Shown piece after piece: positions 16,310 through 24,829 of a DNA stretch of 28,410 nt. The position numbers and the translations under genes are program-made. The stretch's first letter is position 1. Every line of letters starts with the position of its first letter. This stretch comes from Chara braunii (Eukaryota; Streptophyta; Charophyceae; Charales; Characeae): NCBI GenBank assembly GCA_003427395.1, contig BFEA01001168.1:66911-95320 (forward strand), given 5' to 3'. The notes beneath the pieces are model-generated. The model did no database searches. It had not been told where the DNA came from and worked only from the letters and a program-made list of their open reading frames with translations.

Positions 16310-17790
16310 CCTTCGTGACCCCGGTCAACCGTATGCCATCTGCTAGGTCTGTGCGGGTCTTGTCGGAGCCGGCCCGTCGTCGATCCCCTGTTGTTGGGGT
16401 GGTAGGGGCAGGCAGACTCTGTGCTTAGGTGCCTGTACGCCCTGCACTTGAAGCACCATGGGCGGAACTTGTGGGTTGTGTGTATCTGGAAGATCCTCCC
16501 TCCCATTCTATATGGGATGATGTCGTCAATCGAGAAAGGCTGGTCTTTGGGCAGGTCCAATGCCAGCATCAAGTAGTCATCTCGCTTCGCCACATAGGAT
16601 GGGAGTGGTTCAATAAAGTCAATTATATTGTACTGCTGACCGAAGTCGTAGACAAAGGCCGCCTGTATCTCCACGGGAATATGTCTCAGTTCGACCCAGA
16701 AGTAATCTTTCATCAACTGTTCACGTTTTTCCTCAGGGGTTACCTTTTTGGGTTGCCACGGGTATATTCGCACCTCTGACCGTTCCCATTTGATTGACCT
16801 CCATCCATCCATCTTCTGTTTATCTTCTGTGAAGAGGCATAAGACAGTGAAAACCGTGGAGGAGAGCGGCTGGATCAGGAAAAATTCTTGAATCGCCTCG
16901 GGGTTGCCTTTCATTTCCTCCAACCGTTTGTTTATCCATTTGATCTTATCGTTGACTGATTTATGTGCCACATCACCGAGGAAAAGCCAGTTACTTGCAT
17001 GTTGGATGTAGGTTTTGTCTCTTGCCTCTAATTTGTCTGGGGGATATGCCTTCATCATTGTCTTCCTCCCTCCTTGATCCACCACATGGTTCTGAGAGGG
17101 GAGGAGGACGAGAGTCAAGAAATATGCCCGTGCTGACGAGAGGTTGCGAAGGGGCACTTTCAGGGTCTCCTCCTTACCTTGTTGTGTGTCTTGAGCGGCA
17201 TGTTGGATGTCGAGAGATTTTTCTTGGATTGTGGTCCTGACACGTTGAGCCCATGTGGGTTTCGACTCCCCTTTTTTTCCGTTTTGTTTCGCTCCAACAG
17301 TCTGTTTTTGCTTCCTTTTTTCTAGGATTGTTTCTTCTTTAGTTAACATTTCTTCATCTTCCTCCACGTTTTCCTCTTCCTCCCCCTCACTCCCGCTCTC
17401 TTCCTCCATCTCCACCTCGTTACCTTTCCCCTCCTCCGCGGGCGTATTGACGCCCTCCTTGCTGCTTGCCTCCATCTGCTCGGAGAAGGGGCAGTGTGAT
17501 GAAGATCCGGTTTCCATCGTGCCCTCTTCTGATCGGGACGGCTGCGGCTTACCAAGGGTGGGCGTTATTTTGTGGCCGTTGGAGGCATCGGCCAGACTCG
17601 GCCATCGATGCTGGTCCGATCGATATGTGTCCAGGTGCAGGGGGTGGCCTGGTCTGGAGGGGGGGGTTCTTCCGGTCACCAGTCTTCCGTACGGGGAGGC
17701 CGCCAGCTGTCTGACCGGGTCATGCCTTATGGCCCCTTGGTAAAAAATAAGGGGGCTCGAACCCCTCCGTCTTTTGTGACTCTGGTCCAT
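16276..17790 (-). CDS. LINE 1 ORF1 (RNA-binding, zinc knuckle), 504 codons
   Basis: ORF1 of a non-LTR retrotransposon, expected to coat the element RNA in the ribonucleoprotein. Residues 1-120 are polar. Residues 124-148 are strongly acidic (EEESGSEGEEEENVEEDEE), followed by a basic segment and PTWAQRVRT (178-187). Residues about 215-440 form a folded region ending FWVELRHIPVEIQAAFVYDF...RDDYLMLALDLPKDQPF...GGRIFQIHTTHKF, reminiscent of the plant LINE ORF1 domain DUF4283. It is followed by a zinc knuckle at 446-464 (C-x2-C-x4-H-x6-C, CFKCRAYRHL), slightly longer than the usual C-x2-C-x4-H-x4-C. The start at 17790 is the first Met of the frame. It is the only clearly intact LINE ORF of standard type here. 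Confidence 0.8.
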   Translation of the reverse strand: MDQSHKRRRGSSPLIFYQGAIRHDPVRQLAASPYGRLVTGRTPPSRPGHPLHLDTYRSDQHRWPSLADASNGHKITPTLGKPQPSRSEEGTMETGSSSHCPFSEQMEASSKEGVNTPAEEGKGNEVEMEEESGSEGEEEENVEEDEEMLTKEETILEKRKQKQTVGAKQNGKKGESKPTWAQRVRTTIQEKSLDIQHAAQDTQQGKEETLKVPLRNLSSARAYFLTLVLLPSQNHVVDQGGRKTMMKAYPPDKLEARDKTYIQHASNWLFLGDVAHKSVNDKIKWINKRLEEMKGNPEAIQEFFLIQPLSSTVFTVLCLFTEDKQKMDGWRSIKWERSEVRIYPWQPKKVTPEEKREQLMKDYFWVELRHIPVEIQAAFVYDFGQQYNIIDFIEPLPSYVAKRDDYLMLALDLPKDQPFSIDDIIPYRMGGRIFQIHTTHKFRPWCFKCRAYRHLSTESACPYHPNNRGSTTGRLRQDPHRPSRWHTVDRGHEGWVFLEDRDLA

Positions 17791-17820
17791 CGAGCACTCC
17801 TTAGTTGTGCAACGTATGTG

Positions 17821-17920
17821 TATTTCGTTGTGCGTGAGCTTTGATTGTGCGGTGCGTGTGTGCGTATGTGTACTTCGTTGTGCTCGTGTTTTGATTGTAC
17901 GGTGTGTGTGTGCTATGCGG
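17821..17920 (-). repeat. 50-bp tandem repeat in LINE 1 leader
   Basis: Units at 17821-17870 and 17871-17920 share TTCGTTGTGC, TTTTGATTGT and CGGTG plus GTGTGTG words. They lie immediately upstream of ORF1 on the LINE strand. Many LINEs carry promoter-bearing tandem units in the 5' UTR, so this may be such a promoter. Confidence 0.7.
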
Positions 17921-18107
17921 TATGTATGTGCATGTGTATTGTTTAGACAGTCAATTTTCCGTTCATTTTGGATTCCTGAGTTTCCTTGGTAATTCCTTGA
18001 CGACGACTCTTACTGGCTTGGGGACGCCCAGGAAAGGGGGGTAGGGGGGAGGTAGGCGGGGAACTGGGGGGTGCCGTTCAGGGGGATGGGTGTAACGATT
18101 GAGATGT

Positions 18108-18246
18108 TACTGTCGTTGCTGTTTTCCTCTCTGTGCTCTGCTCCTTATGCATCTCGTGCAGTCCTGTCGTTGTGATGAGGTGTACTGTCGTTGCCGTTTT
18201 CCTCCCTGCATGCGTCTCGTGCACTCTTGTCGCTGTGATTGCTCCC
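18108..18246 (-). repeat. 75-bp tandem repeat in LINE 1 leader
   Basis: Unit 1 (18108-18182) and a shorter unit 2 (18183-18246) share ACTGTCGTTGC.GTTTTCCTC, GCATCTCGTGCA-like and TTGTCG(T/C)TGTGAT words. This is the second set of leader repeats, supporting a full-length 5' UTR. Confidence 0.7.
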
Positions 18247-18430
18247 GTCGGTCGATCCGTTCCCACCCCTCGCCTCTCTTCCGCTGATGTAGTTTCTCTG
18301 TCTCCTTGTTTGTGTCCGGAGCCGGAAAGGGTGGAAGTCTACTCACATCTTGCACGTTCCTCGCCCTAATCGGCCTGGCGTCCGTCTCTGTCTGGCGCCT
18401 CCCTCCCTCCTTTTTTGATAGTAGTGTACG

Positions 18431-18960
18431 CACATCCCCCCCACTTCACCTCCTTCCCAAGTCACCTGGTGTCACCTGCCCGGCAGATACCCAAATTGCA
18501 AATCGACTTCACACACTTCGATCCTACCATAGGCATACTCCACTGCGTTTCCATCTGTATCAGCACGAGGTGCCACGTGTCGAACTCGTGGCGGCTGTGG
18601 AGCTCCACGTGGAACCCCCTAGCCAGGCGGTTGGGCCACAACACACGTCAACCCGTGACGTGGTATGGTCCAGCGCCGAAGTGCGATCGCGCGTGCGCTA
18701 AGCGCCCTCGGGTCCAGCGTCCCTTATACAGAGATGTATTGTCCCTTCCTAATTTAAAAGAACTTGACTTTCCAAAACGCAAAAGGCATTTGCCCCTCAA
18801 CTCCAAACAACCACTCAGAAACTACACTAAACCTCACCTTAAAGTTTGCTCAAATTATTAATTCAAATTGTCAACTCAGATTATCGACTTTGAAGCATTT
18901 ATCAATTTTGTTTTAACAGCTACTCGTATTGTCAGCCTACTACACTATATATACTACTAC
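18431..18960. other. No gene recognised between the two LINEs
   Basis: C-rich at first, then AT-rich from 18735. It contains a part of short repeat D (CGGGTCCAGCGTCCCTTATA, 18709-18728) and otherwise nothing recognisable. A TATATATACTACTACT run lies at 18945-18960. Confidence 0.5.
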
Positions 18961-18970
18961 TGCTTGCACC

Positions 18971-19107
18971 GGCCTAAATTCGGCCTGTGATCCAGCCCAA
19001 TGTCGGCTGGTTGGAACTAATGTTCCACGTAACCATGACACTCACCACCCACCGGCCCATTAAGATGCCTCTTGCGGTTCGCAAGGGAACCGAGTGCCCT
19101 GGTTCCC
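18971..19107 (-). other. Row of five small hairpins at the LINE 2 3' end
   Basis: GGCC/GGCC (18971-18985), CCAGCC/GGCTGG (18992-19010), TGGAAC/GTTCCA (19012-19027), CTTGCG/CGCAAG (19071-19085) and GGGAACC/GGTTCCC (19085-19107) follow one another just beyond the last ORF2 residues of LINE 2 (stop near 19123, minus strand). Some LINEs need 3'-end stem-loops for recognition by their reverse transcriptase. That role is inferred here. Confidence 0.6.
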
Positions 19108-19122
19108 AAGACTAAGTGACTA

Positions 19123-20983
19123 CTATCTGTTCCTTTCCTCCCTGCCTATCTGCCTCAGTTCAATGCTAGGGGTGTCTCTGATCCAAGGGGACAACACCAA
19201 TCCCTGGGTCCTCTGTACTGCTGCTAACTTGAACTGGATGGTCCATGTATTCATGAACCACCGTAATTGTCTTCGGTACGTCTGCCAACTTTCGGCCTCT
19301 TCCTCCAGTAGTATCGCATCTCTGAGCCCCTGTTTTACCAGGTTCTTGATTTCCACATCAGACAGATGTCTTCTCTGGAATCTCGTCCTGTTTCTGTCTT
19401 TCCAAATGATCTCACACAGCAACCCCTGTACAATATGTGCTACGTAGCCCCAACCTCTCTTTCCTTGGGTGTTTGCAGGCACGAAGCCCAATAGAACCCA
19501 TCTTTCATCCCACTTGATTGCGGGATCTCCGAAATTTCACCAATGTTGCTCCCACCATCTCCAGCCTCCAGGTCCTTCTGGATGTTGGGCATTCCCACCA
19601 AAGGTGTTTGGTTGACTCAAACGGCCAACTGCATCTTGAGCACTTCAACTCTACTTCCATTCCTCTTCCGGTTAGCCACACTGCTGAAGGTGTCACCATA
19701 AGAGAGAGCATCCACAGGATGCTTACTTGTTTGGCGTTCGGAAGTTTAGTCAGTGTCTCCCATAGATTAGCAAAGAGCGGAGCTGCAGAGGACATGTCTT
19801 CCGTAGATATAGTTTGCCATCTGTTTACTCCCATTTCTGCTCGAGATCTTTGATTGGCTTGTTTCTGCCGCAGGTTTGTACCCAGCACTGTACATTCTGT
19901 TATGCTCACCGGTGGTTGACGAGCTTCCTCTGTTGACAACTCCAAGCCAAGGGATCGATGCAGAGGCTTCTCAGTGAAGTTCTACCTACCCCTATCGGAG
20001 CACATCTGGTCGCATGTTCCCTCTTTCCTTCCGTGATGCGTACCTGTGGAGGATTTTCCCATCTCATGATGATTTCTTCGTTTATGAGAGTCAGCCGATT
20101 GGTGTGCAACTCACAGCGCCATTTCTCTATCCTCCTGAAGCCACTTGGCAGAACTTCGAGTAGTTTCCACACAACATTTTCCTCCCCATTACCTGCTACA
20201 TTCCAGGTTCCAGGAGGGTCAACTCCCTGTGGTCCTAAGATCTGTTTCCACTCTGCAGGGGTACCCTCTATCAGCTTCCACCAGTGCTCCTCGACATTTC
20301 TGAGTCCTCCCAGAATTCCCATTGCCTCCGACAGTGGGCGCCAGGTCCCAAGCTCTGCAGACCAAAGGTTGCCTATTCTGACTATACCTCTGTGTATCCA
20401 TGTTTGGCCGAAAGATCCCGTTGAGCCATCAACTTCCAAAACATTGCCTCCCTCCTTCTTGATTTGCGGGTTCCCGAACACGATTTGAGCCATTACCTCT
20501 TCCTTTGTGTTTGGAGGGGTGCTTACCTCCGGACAGATGATTCCATGCACGTAATACTTCATGCCAGAACTTCGACCTCAGCCTCTTCCTTCTGAAGGAG
20601 GGAATAAACAAGCAGGCCTATACATCCTGGGGGTGCAGTCCCCACTCCATCAAGATTTGCTCTGCTAATTCCACCCAGTGTTCTTTGGAAGCAGCAGTTG
20701 CTGAGTTGAGCCTGATTCTTTTTTGCAGGGTCAATCAAGTCGAGACCCCCATGACTTTGGGGAAGGTCAAGGTTTCCCAAGCGACCTTGATCAAGAAACC
20801 TTCACCGTCTTCTGCCCTGGGTTTCCACAGGAACCGTGCCACCAGTTTCTTTATGGCTCTTAGTACACCCTCCGCAATCTCTCTTACTGTGCAGACGAAC
20901 TCTAAAATAGAAAATAATGCTACATCAGATACAAGTGCCCTGACGATGATTGACAATTTGACAAGTGTCAAGCCGATCCCCAA
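19123..20983 (-). pseudogene. LINE 2 ORF2, C-terminal region
   Basis: Continuous homology to a LINE ORF2 C-terminal half in broken frames: 20983-20735 (AIKKLVARFLWKPRAEDGEG), 20780-20559 (GGLDLIDPAKKNQAQ), 20562-19906 (TWIHRGIVRIGNLWSAELG, counterpart of WIKKGIIRIKDIWD in LINE 1), 19945-19505 with the zinc finger CSRCSWPFESTKHLWWEC (C-x2-C-x8-H-x4-C), and 19491-19123 (LCEIIWKDRNRTRF, the usual ORF2 tail). Several frameshifts separate the pieces. LINE 2 belongs to the same broad lineage as LINE 1 but is clearly a different family. Confidence 0.85.
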
Positions 20984-21126
20984 ATCCTCAATCTAGTCGC
21001 CACCCTTTGCTGAAGTAGCAGGCCTTATGCAGAGCTTTCCATCTGCAGGCTAATGAGAATGCCCAGGAACCCTTCCTCCTCCCCTACCTTTATCCTTTGC
21101 CTACCCCACTGCACCACCACTTCAAA

Positions 21127-21699
21127 CTATACTGGTAGTAGGAACAATGATTTGTTGCAGTTGACTGTGGCCTCAGAAAGAAGTGAGTATTTCGCCAAGA
21201 TGGCTCTCAGGGCATCCATTGATGGCCTCGTATTCTCGCTGACCACCAGCAGGTCGTCAGCAAGGGCCTTCACTTTGCATTTTTCTCCAGTGTGGAGTTT
21301 CAGTCCTTCGATGATGGGATTACAGCGGACTCCGTTTAACAGTACTTCCATTTGTAGCACAAAAAGCAGGGGGGCAAGGGGGCAGCCCTGCCGCAGTGAC
21401 CGAGATAGCTTGAAGGGGTTCGACAAATGCCCATGATCATTAATGCTGACGTCGAGCAGAAACTCTTCAAAACCCATATATCTTAGTGTGGTGAACACAA
21501 ACAGCCATCCCACCCTGTCATAAGCATTTTCTAGATCCAACAACAACACCGCAGAGTCCATTTTCTCCGATTGCACTACCTCAAGAATCTTCAGTGTCGT
21601 GATGATGTTGTTGAAAATGGAACGGCCCTGCACACAAAGGCTCCTTGATCTCCTGCAACCAGATGAAGCAGGTGTCTGCCCAGTCTCCTTGCCAACGAC
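21127..21699 (-). pseudogene. LINE 2 ORF2, reverse transcriptase palm
   Basis: Motifs: QGRSIFNNIITTLKIL, motif A LLLDLENAYDRVGW (Asp at residue 89 of the frame starting at 21801), SLRQGCPLAPLLF and the catalytic motif KALADDLLVV. The first about 45 residues of that open frame are read antisense through the neighbouring flipped segment and are not LINE-coding. True homology restarts near 21699 (LARRLGRHLLHLV) in an adjacent frame, so a frameshift also lies near 21640. The catalytic residues are intact but the copy is rearranged. Confidence 0.92.
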
Positions 21700-22011
21700 A
21701 GCGGCCAGGCTGGACTTAGACAGACCACTTACAATCGAAGAAGCCACACAGATTGTCAAGACCATGACAAAAGGGAAATCTCTAGGAATAGACGGGCTCA
21801 CAGTGAAATTTTATCTAAGGAACTGGGAGTCAGTGGGGGAAGAACTGGTGGAGCTGTATAACGAAGTACTAGAGGCCCAGAGAGAGGGAGGTTGGGCAGA
21901 GGAATGACCATGGGGTCATTTCGGTGCTATTCAAGAAGGGGGATAAGGCTGATGTGAAAAACTGGTGACCTATCTCCCTCCTGAATGTGTCCTACAAAAT
22001 ATTAGCTGAGT
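21700..22011 (+). pseudogene. LINE 2 ORF2 fingers segment, inverted in place
   Basis: On the plus strand this encodes ARLDLDRPLTIEEA, then KGKSLGIDGLTVKFYLRNW and, after a frameshift near 21900, VISVLFKKGDKADVKNW-stop-PISLLN...YKILAE: the start of a LINE reverse transcriptase. On both sides the LINE runs on the minus strand. The left neighbour resumes at the very next expected motif (LARRLGRHLL after YKILAE), and the right neighbour ends just before it. That places a segment of about 312 bp flipped within one element. Confidence 0.85.
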
Positions 22012-22612
22012 AGATAGTCTCACTCTCGTGTCTTGCCACATGTCGAATAGTCTGGTGAGGTCGGTGGTTGGGGCCTCTTGAGGACGTATGGAAGTGAGCA
22101 CGTCTTCATAATATAACTTGGCATAGTGCAGCATACCGGCTGCTGAGCCGGCAATCGGGGCTGAGTTGTCGAAGGGGTGTGGCAGCTCCACCATTTGCTG
22201 TTGGGTACGTCTCGGCTGAAGTTTTTGAAAGGTTTCTTTCGACATTTGATCGTGGGTCTCTATCCCCTTCTCTCTCAGTAGGTCTGTCCACCCTTTCTGT
22301 TTATCTTGCTGCAGTTCCTTCCACTCTACTACATGTCTCTCCCTTTGTGCTGCCCAGACCATTGCGGAGATTGGGTGGCCCTCCATCCTTTCTTCTGCTT
22401 CCTTTACTCTTCTCCTACATTCTGCTTCTCTCACGCTCCCGGTCTTTGCCAGGATTTTTTAGCACACATCCACAACTCCTGAGACAATAGCTAGGCCACC
22501 ATCCAACCAATCCGCTTCATCTGCAAAGTATTGTTTGGCTACCTTCCACCTCTCCATATGGTCTTTCACCCATTCCCCTATTCCGGGATCTGCAAAGTAC
22601 TGCAGCGCTTAT
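22012..22612 (-). pseudogene. LINE 2 ORF2, linker before the polymerase
   Basis: It reads FADPGIGEWVKDHMERWKVA (about 22590), then after an in-frame stop REAECRRRVKEAEERMEGHP and a helical, charged stretch to AKLYYEDVLTS and LFDMWQDTRVRLS, the usual linker between endonuclease and reverse transcriptase. The element is 5'-truncated at about 22612, so the endonuclease and ORF1 are absent. Confidence 0.75.
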
Positions 22613-22650
22613 ATGTTAGCCTTAATTGTAGTAGTAACCGGTATGGACTT

Positions 22651-22842
22651 GGTGCAGTACTATGTGGGCTTCGGGGAGCACCATGTGAGGCTGGTGTGGG
22701 ACTATGTAGGCTGGGTGCCGCACTATATTGGCCAGGTTATTACCATATGGAATGCATGCAGTATTATCTGGGCTGCATGCAGTACTATGTGACTGGATGT
22801 GGTACCATGCGGGCTGGGTGCAGTAGTATGTGGGCAGGGTGG
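22651..22842 (+). repeat. Degenerate 20-21 bp minisatellite
   Basis: About nine diverged copies of a unit like GGTGCAGTACTATGTGGGCT. It directly abuts the 5'-truncated end of LINE 2. Frames across it give repetitive peptides only. Confidence 0.8.
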
Positions 22843-23125
22843 ACTCTGTCCCTACTGGATGGCCCCTTTTGTCTCTGTACTTGTTTCCTTTTCCTTCTCT
22901 TCACTTATGTCTTCAAAGTTGAAGTGGTCCACCCGTGACGCTCCCCCCCTGCCCGAGGGAAAACCAGGCATGGAGCCACGTGGGACGAAGGAGGAAAATG
23001 GGAGGGTCCGCGAGCCAAGCGGGAGCACAGGGTGGCGAAGGAATGGGAGCCCTGGGGCGAGTCGGCTCGCTGGGGGAGGAAGGTGAGGTGCAGTACGCAG
23101 GCGAAGGTGCAAAAGGACAAAAAAT

Positions 23126-23134
23126 ATGGCGGTG
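23126..23134 (+). repeat. Left target-site duplication of the U6 copy
   Basis: ATGGCGGTG directly precedes the first base of the U6 sequence and recurs at 23259-23267 after its A/T-rich tail. Confidence 0.7.
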
Positions 23135-23258
23135 GTCCTTCGGGACATCCGTTAAAATTGGAACTATACAGAGAAGAGTAGCATGGCCCCTGCGCAAGAA
23201 TGACATGCATAAATCGAGAAATGGTCCAATTTTTTTATAAAAATAATAATTTTTAAAA
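23135..23258 (+). pseudogene. U6: U6 snRNA retropseudogene (full-length)
   Basis: 23135-23236 matches spliceosomal U6 snRNA end to end: the 5' stem GTCCTTCGGGAC, ATACAGAGA (the 5' splice-site-binding ACAGAGA box), AGCATGGCCCCTGCGCAAG with the catalytic AGC triad, ATAAATCGAGAAATGG, and a terminal T run. A few substitutions are visible compared with plant U6 as remembered, for example GAGTAGC for GATTAGC. An A/T-rich tail follows, and the unit is flanked by a 9-bp direct repeat. No TATA box at about -30 and no upstream element of a plant U6 promoter was found. A retroposed copy is therefore more likely than an active gene. Confidence 0.85.
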
Positions 23259-23267
23259 ATGGCGGTG
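23259..23267 (+). repeat. Right target-site duplication of the U6 copy
   Basis: Second ATGGCGGTG; see 23126-23134. Confidence 0.7.
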
Positions 23268-23278
23268 TAGCGGCGGTC

Positions 23279-23382
23279 CACTACTCCCGACATGCAAAAA
23301 AATAAGGCGGTGTATCTTTCCGTGTTCTAATGGAAAGATACGCCGCCATATTTTTTGTCTTTTCTGCATCTCGGGAGTAGTG
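23279..23382. mobile_element. Foldback MITE family C, copy 1
   Basis: 104 bp that fold end to end: CACTACTCCCGA..ATGCAAAAAA..GGCGGTGTATCTTTCC against GGAAAGATACGCCGCC..TTTT..GCATCTCGGGAGTAGTG. The loop is GTGTTCTAAT. It has no coding capacity. The arms share ATATGGCGGTG-type words with the sequence into which U6 inserted. Confidence 0.8.
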
Positions 23383-23427
23383 CTGCGGGCCTCTACTCAC
23401 CAGATGTCCAAAATTAGGGCCTGGCTT

Positions 23428-23478
23428 CACTACTCTCCACATGCACGAAAGAGAAAATATGGTGGTGCATTTTATTTT
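23428..23478. mobile_element. MITE family C, left half
   Basis: CACTACTCTCCACATGCACG followed by AAAATATGGTGGTGCA matches the left arm of family C; the right arm is missing. Confidence 0.6.
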
Positions 23479-23541
23479 TAATTTTTTTTTCCCGACCCTG
23501 CTGCGGACTAGGCATGGATGGTAGGAAAGCATAGATTGGAT

Positions 23542-23664
23542 GGGACGCTGGACCCGGTTTCCAGCACACTGGCGTCACTACCAAAGATGTACAGATGTAA
23601 AGATGTATATGAGGGACGCTGGACCCGGTTTCCAGCAGGTGTTGCTCCCCACCAATAGATGGAG
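23542..23664 (-). repeat. Short repeat D, copies 2 and 3
   Basis: GGGACGCTGGACCCGGTTTC at 23542 and again at 23613. The second continues through CAGCAGGTGTTGCTCCCCAC and AATAGATGGAG, the complement of 9368-9425. The partial copy and the longer one lie 71 bp apart in the same orientation. Confidence 0.75.
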
Positions 23665-24280
23665 CGGCCCGCCAGGCAAAGCCTCAATCCCGGTGGTTCT
23701 CTTACCACCACCAGGATAGAGGCCTTGCATAAGGGCCTTGGTTTAAAATAAAAAAATAAAAAAAAAAATAAAAAACTTTGGTTTTTTTTTTTTTGTTTTT
23801 TTTTTGTTTTTACACTATGTTCTTCTCTCAACTTATTTTTTGCCTTTCACTACCTTCCTACCACTACTCCTAAGACTATATAGAGGGGACCCCTGCAAGC
23901 ATAGGGCCTCACAAACGAGGTAATTCATGTTGCCCCCCGCCCCAACAGCGGTACCAACCAATTCAAGCACCTGTCGAATCTGGGCGCCCGCCACCTAGAG
24001 ACCCATTGGCCCCCCGAGTGGCATTGAGCAGAGACTGCTGATGCTCATAGGGGGAGGGGACCGGAGGAAAGGCACAACGACTGGCCCATCGAAGAAGCTC
24101 GGTCCTGATGCTACAGGCTGACCCCTGGCCGGTATCGCCCACCTGCTGTAGCAGGTATCGCACCTGCTGGTGGGTGCAGCTCCCGCACGTTCCCTCGTTG
24201 GAGGCTTGAGCACAGATGTGGATGCTATGGGCCGTTCCCCGTAATACTATAATGACAATAAAAAAGGCCTGAAAGGTGGT
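23665..24280. other. No gene recognised
   Basis: A/T homopolymer-rich between 23750 and 23815, then mixed sequence. CTGCTGTAGCAGGTATCGCAC words near 24140-24165 form a short imperfect repeat. Confidence 0.5.
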
Positions 24281-24343
24281 GCATATTTCCATGTTCTAGC
24301 AGAAGAAGTCATTCTCAATGTGCACATTTGGCGAGTTGTGGAG
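24281..24343. mobile_element. MITE family C, degenerate copy
   Basis: TTCCATGTTCTAGCAGAAG, CATTCTCAATGTGCACATTTGG and GAGTTGTGG match the centre and right arm of the copy at 24549-24624. Confidence 0.5.
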
Positions 24344-24387
24344 TGAGGCCCTTAGACTGAATCCTCCGCTACAACATTGAACAGATG

Positions 24388-24429
24388 TCCCGCCATATTT
24401 TTTGTCTTTGTGCATGTGGAGAGTAGTGG
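24388..24429. mobile_element. MITE family C, right half
   Basis: CCGCCATATTTTTTGTCTTT and GCATGTGGAGAGTAGTG match the right arm of copy 1. Confidence 0.6.
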
Positions 24430-24548
24430 AACAACGTCCTTTGGTTAGGCTTTTCCAGATTGCCGGGTTTGCCATTCGTGGCAGCAGATCGAGGGAGGGG
24501 CTTCTCCCGCTTTCCCTCCATCTCTGCTGAGTGCAAGAGTGGCCTCGC

Positions 24549-24624
24549 TGCACTACTCTCCACATGCCTTTCCGCGTTCTAGCGGAAGATTCATTCTCAT
24601 TTTGCACATTTGGAGAGTAGTGCA
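24549..24624. mobile_element. MITE family C, short complete copy
   Basis: TGCACTACTCTCC at the left and GGAGAGTAGTGCA at the right are perfect inverted ends (13 bp), with an inner hairpin TTCCGCGTTCTAGCGGAA. 76 bp, non-coding. Confidence 0.75.
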
Positions 24625-24673
24625 ACGAGTCCCAGTGTCGTGCAACTACCGGTAGAATACCTGCTGGATGGAT

Positions 24674-24785
24674 TTGAACTACCTACCGAGCTCACGGGCG
24701 TTCTCAACTACCTACTGCAGGGGCATGCATTGAACTACCTACCGAGCTCGCGGGGGTTCTCAACTACCTACTGCAGGGGCATGGT
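24674..24785 (+). repeat. 56-bp tandem repeat, two units
   Basis: 24674-24729 and 24730-24785 share TTGAACTACCTACCGAGCTC, then CTCAACTACCTACTGCAGGG, and differ by only a few bases. Each unit contains two ACTACCTAC words. Confidence 0.85.
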
Positions 24786-24829
24786 GAATGCATAGTGCCT
24801 GCTTCTGCGGGCAGATGCCTTGACCATAT

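Larger units (their letters stand above)
9262..18430 (-). mobile_element. Nearly full-length, broken LINE (LINE 1)
   Basis: From right to left: a 5' leader with tandem repeats (about 17791-18430), ORF1 (17790-16276), an overlapping second reading frame (16309-14273), and ORF2 from 14276, carrying endonuclease, reverse transcriptase and a C-terminal zinc finger to about 9905. A 3' UTR follows, perhaps ending in the A-rich tail at 9262-9306. The architecture fits an L1-like, endonuclease-encoding non-LTR retrotransposon. ORF1 is intact, but ORF2 has several frameshifts and stops, so the copy is not autonomous. The boundaries are estimates and no target-site duplication was identified. Confidence 0.75.

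Noticed and set aside
16276-16330. Programmed frameshift between ORF1 and the second frame
   Set aside because: No slippery heptamer with a downstream stem was seen in the 34-base overlap; a simple indel or reinitiation is as likely.
22905-23293. Several overlapping frames across the U6 copy (peptide [16 protein letters not shown])
   Set aside because: They translate a non-coding U6 sequence; such peptides are common spurious predictions.
24674-24785. CRISPR-like repeat array
   Set aside because: Only two directly adjacent 56-bp units without spacers, in a eukaryotic transposon-rich setting.
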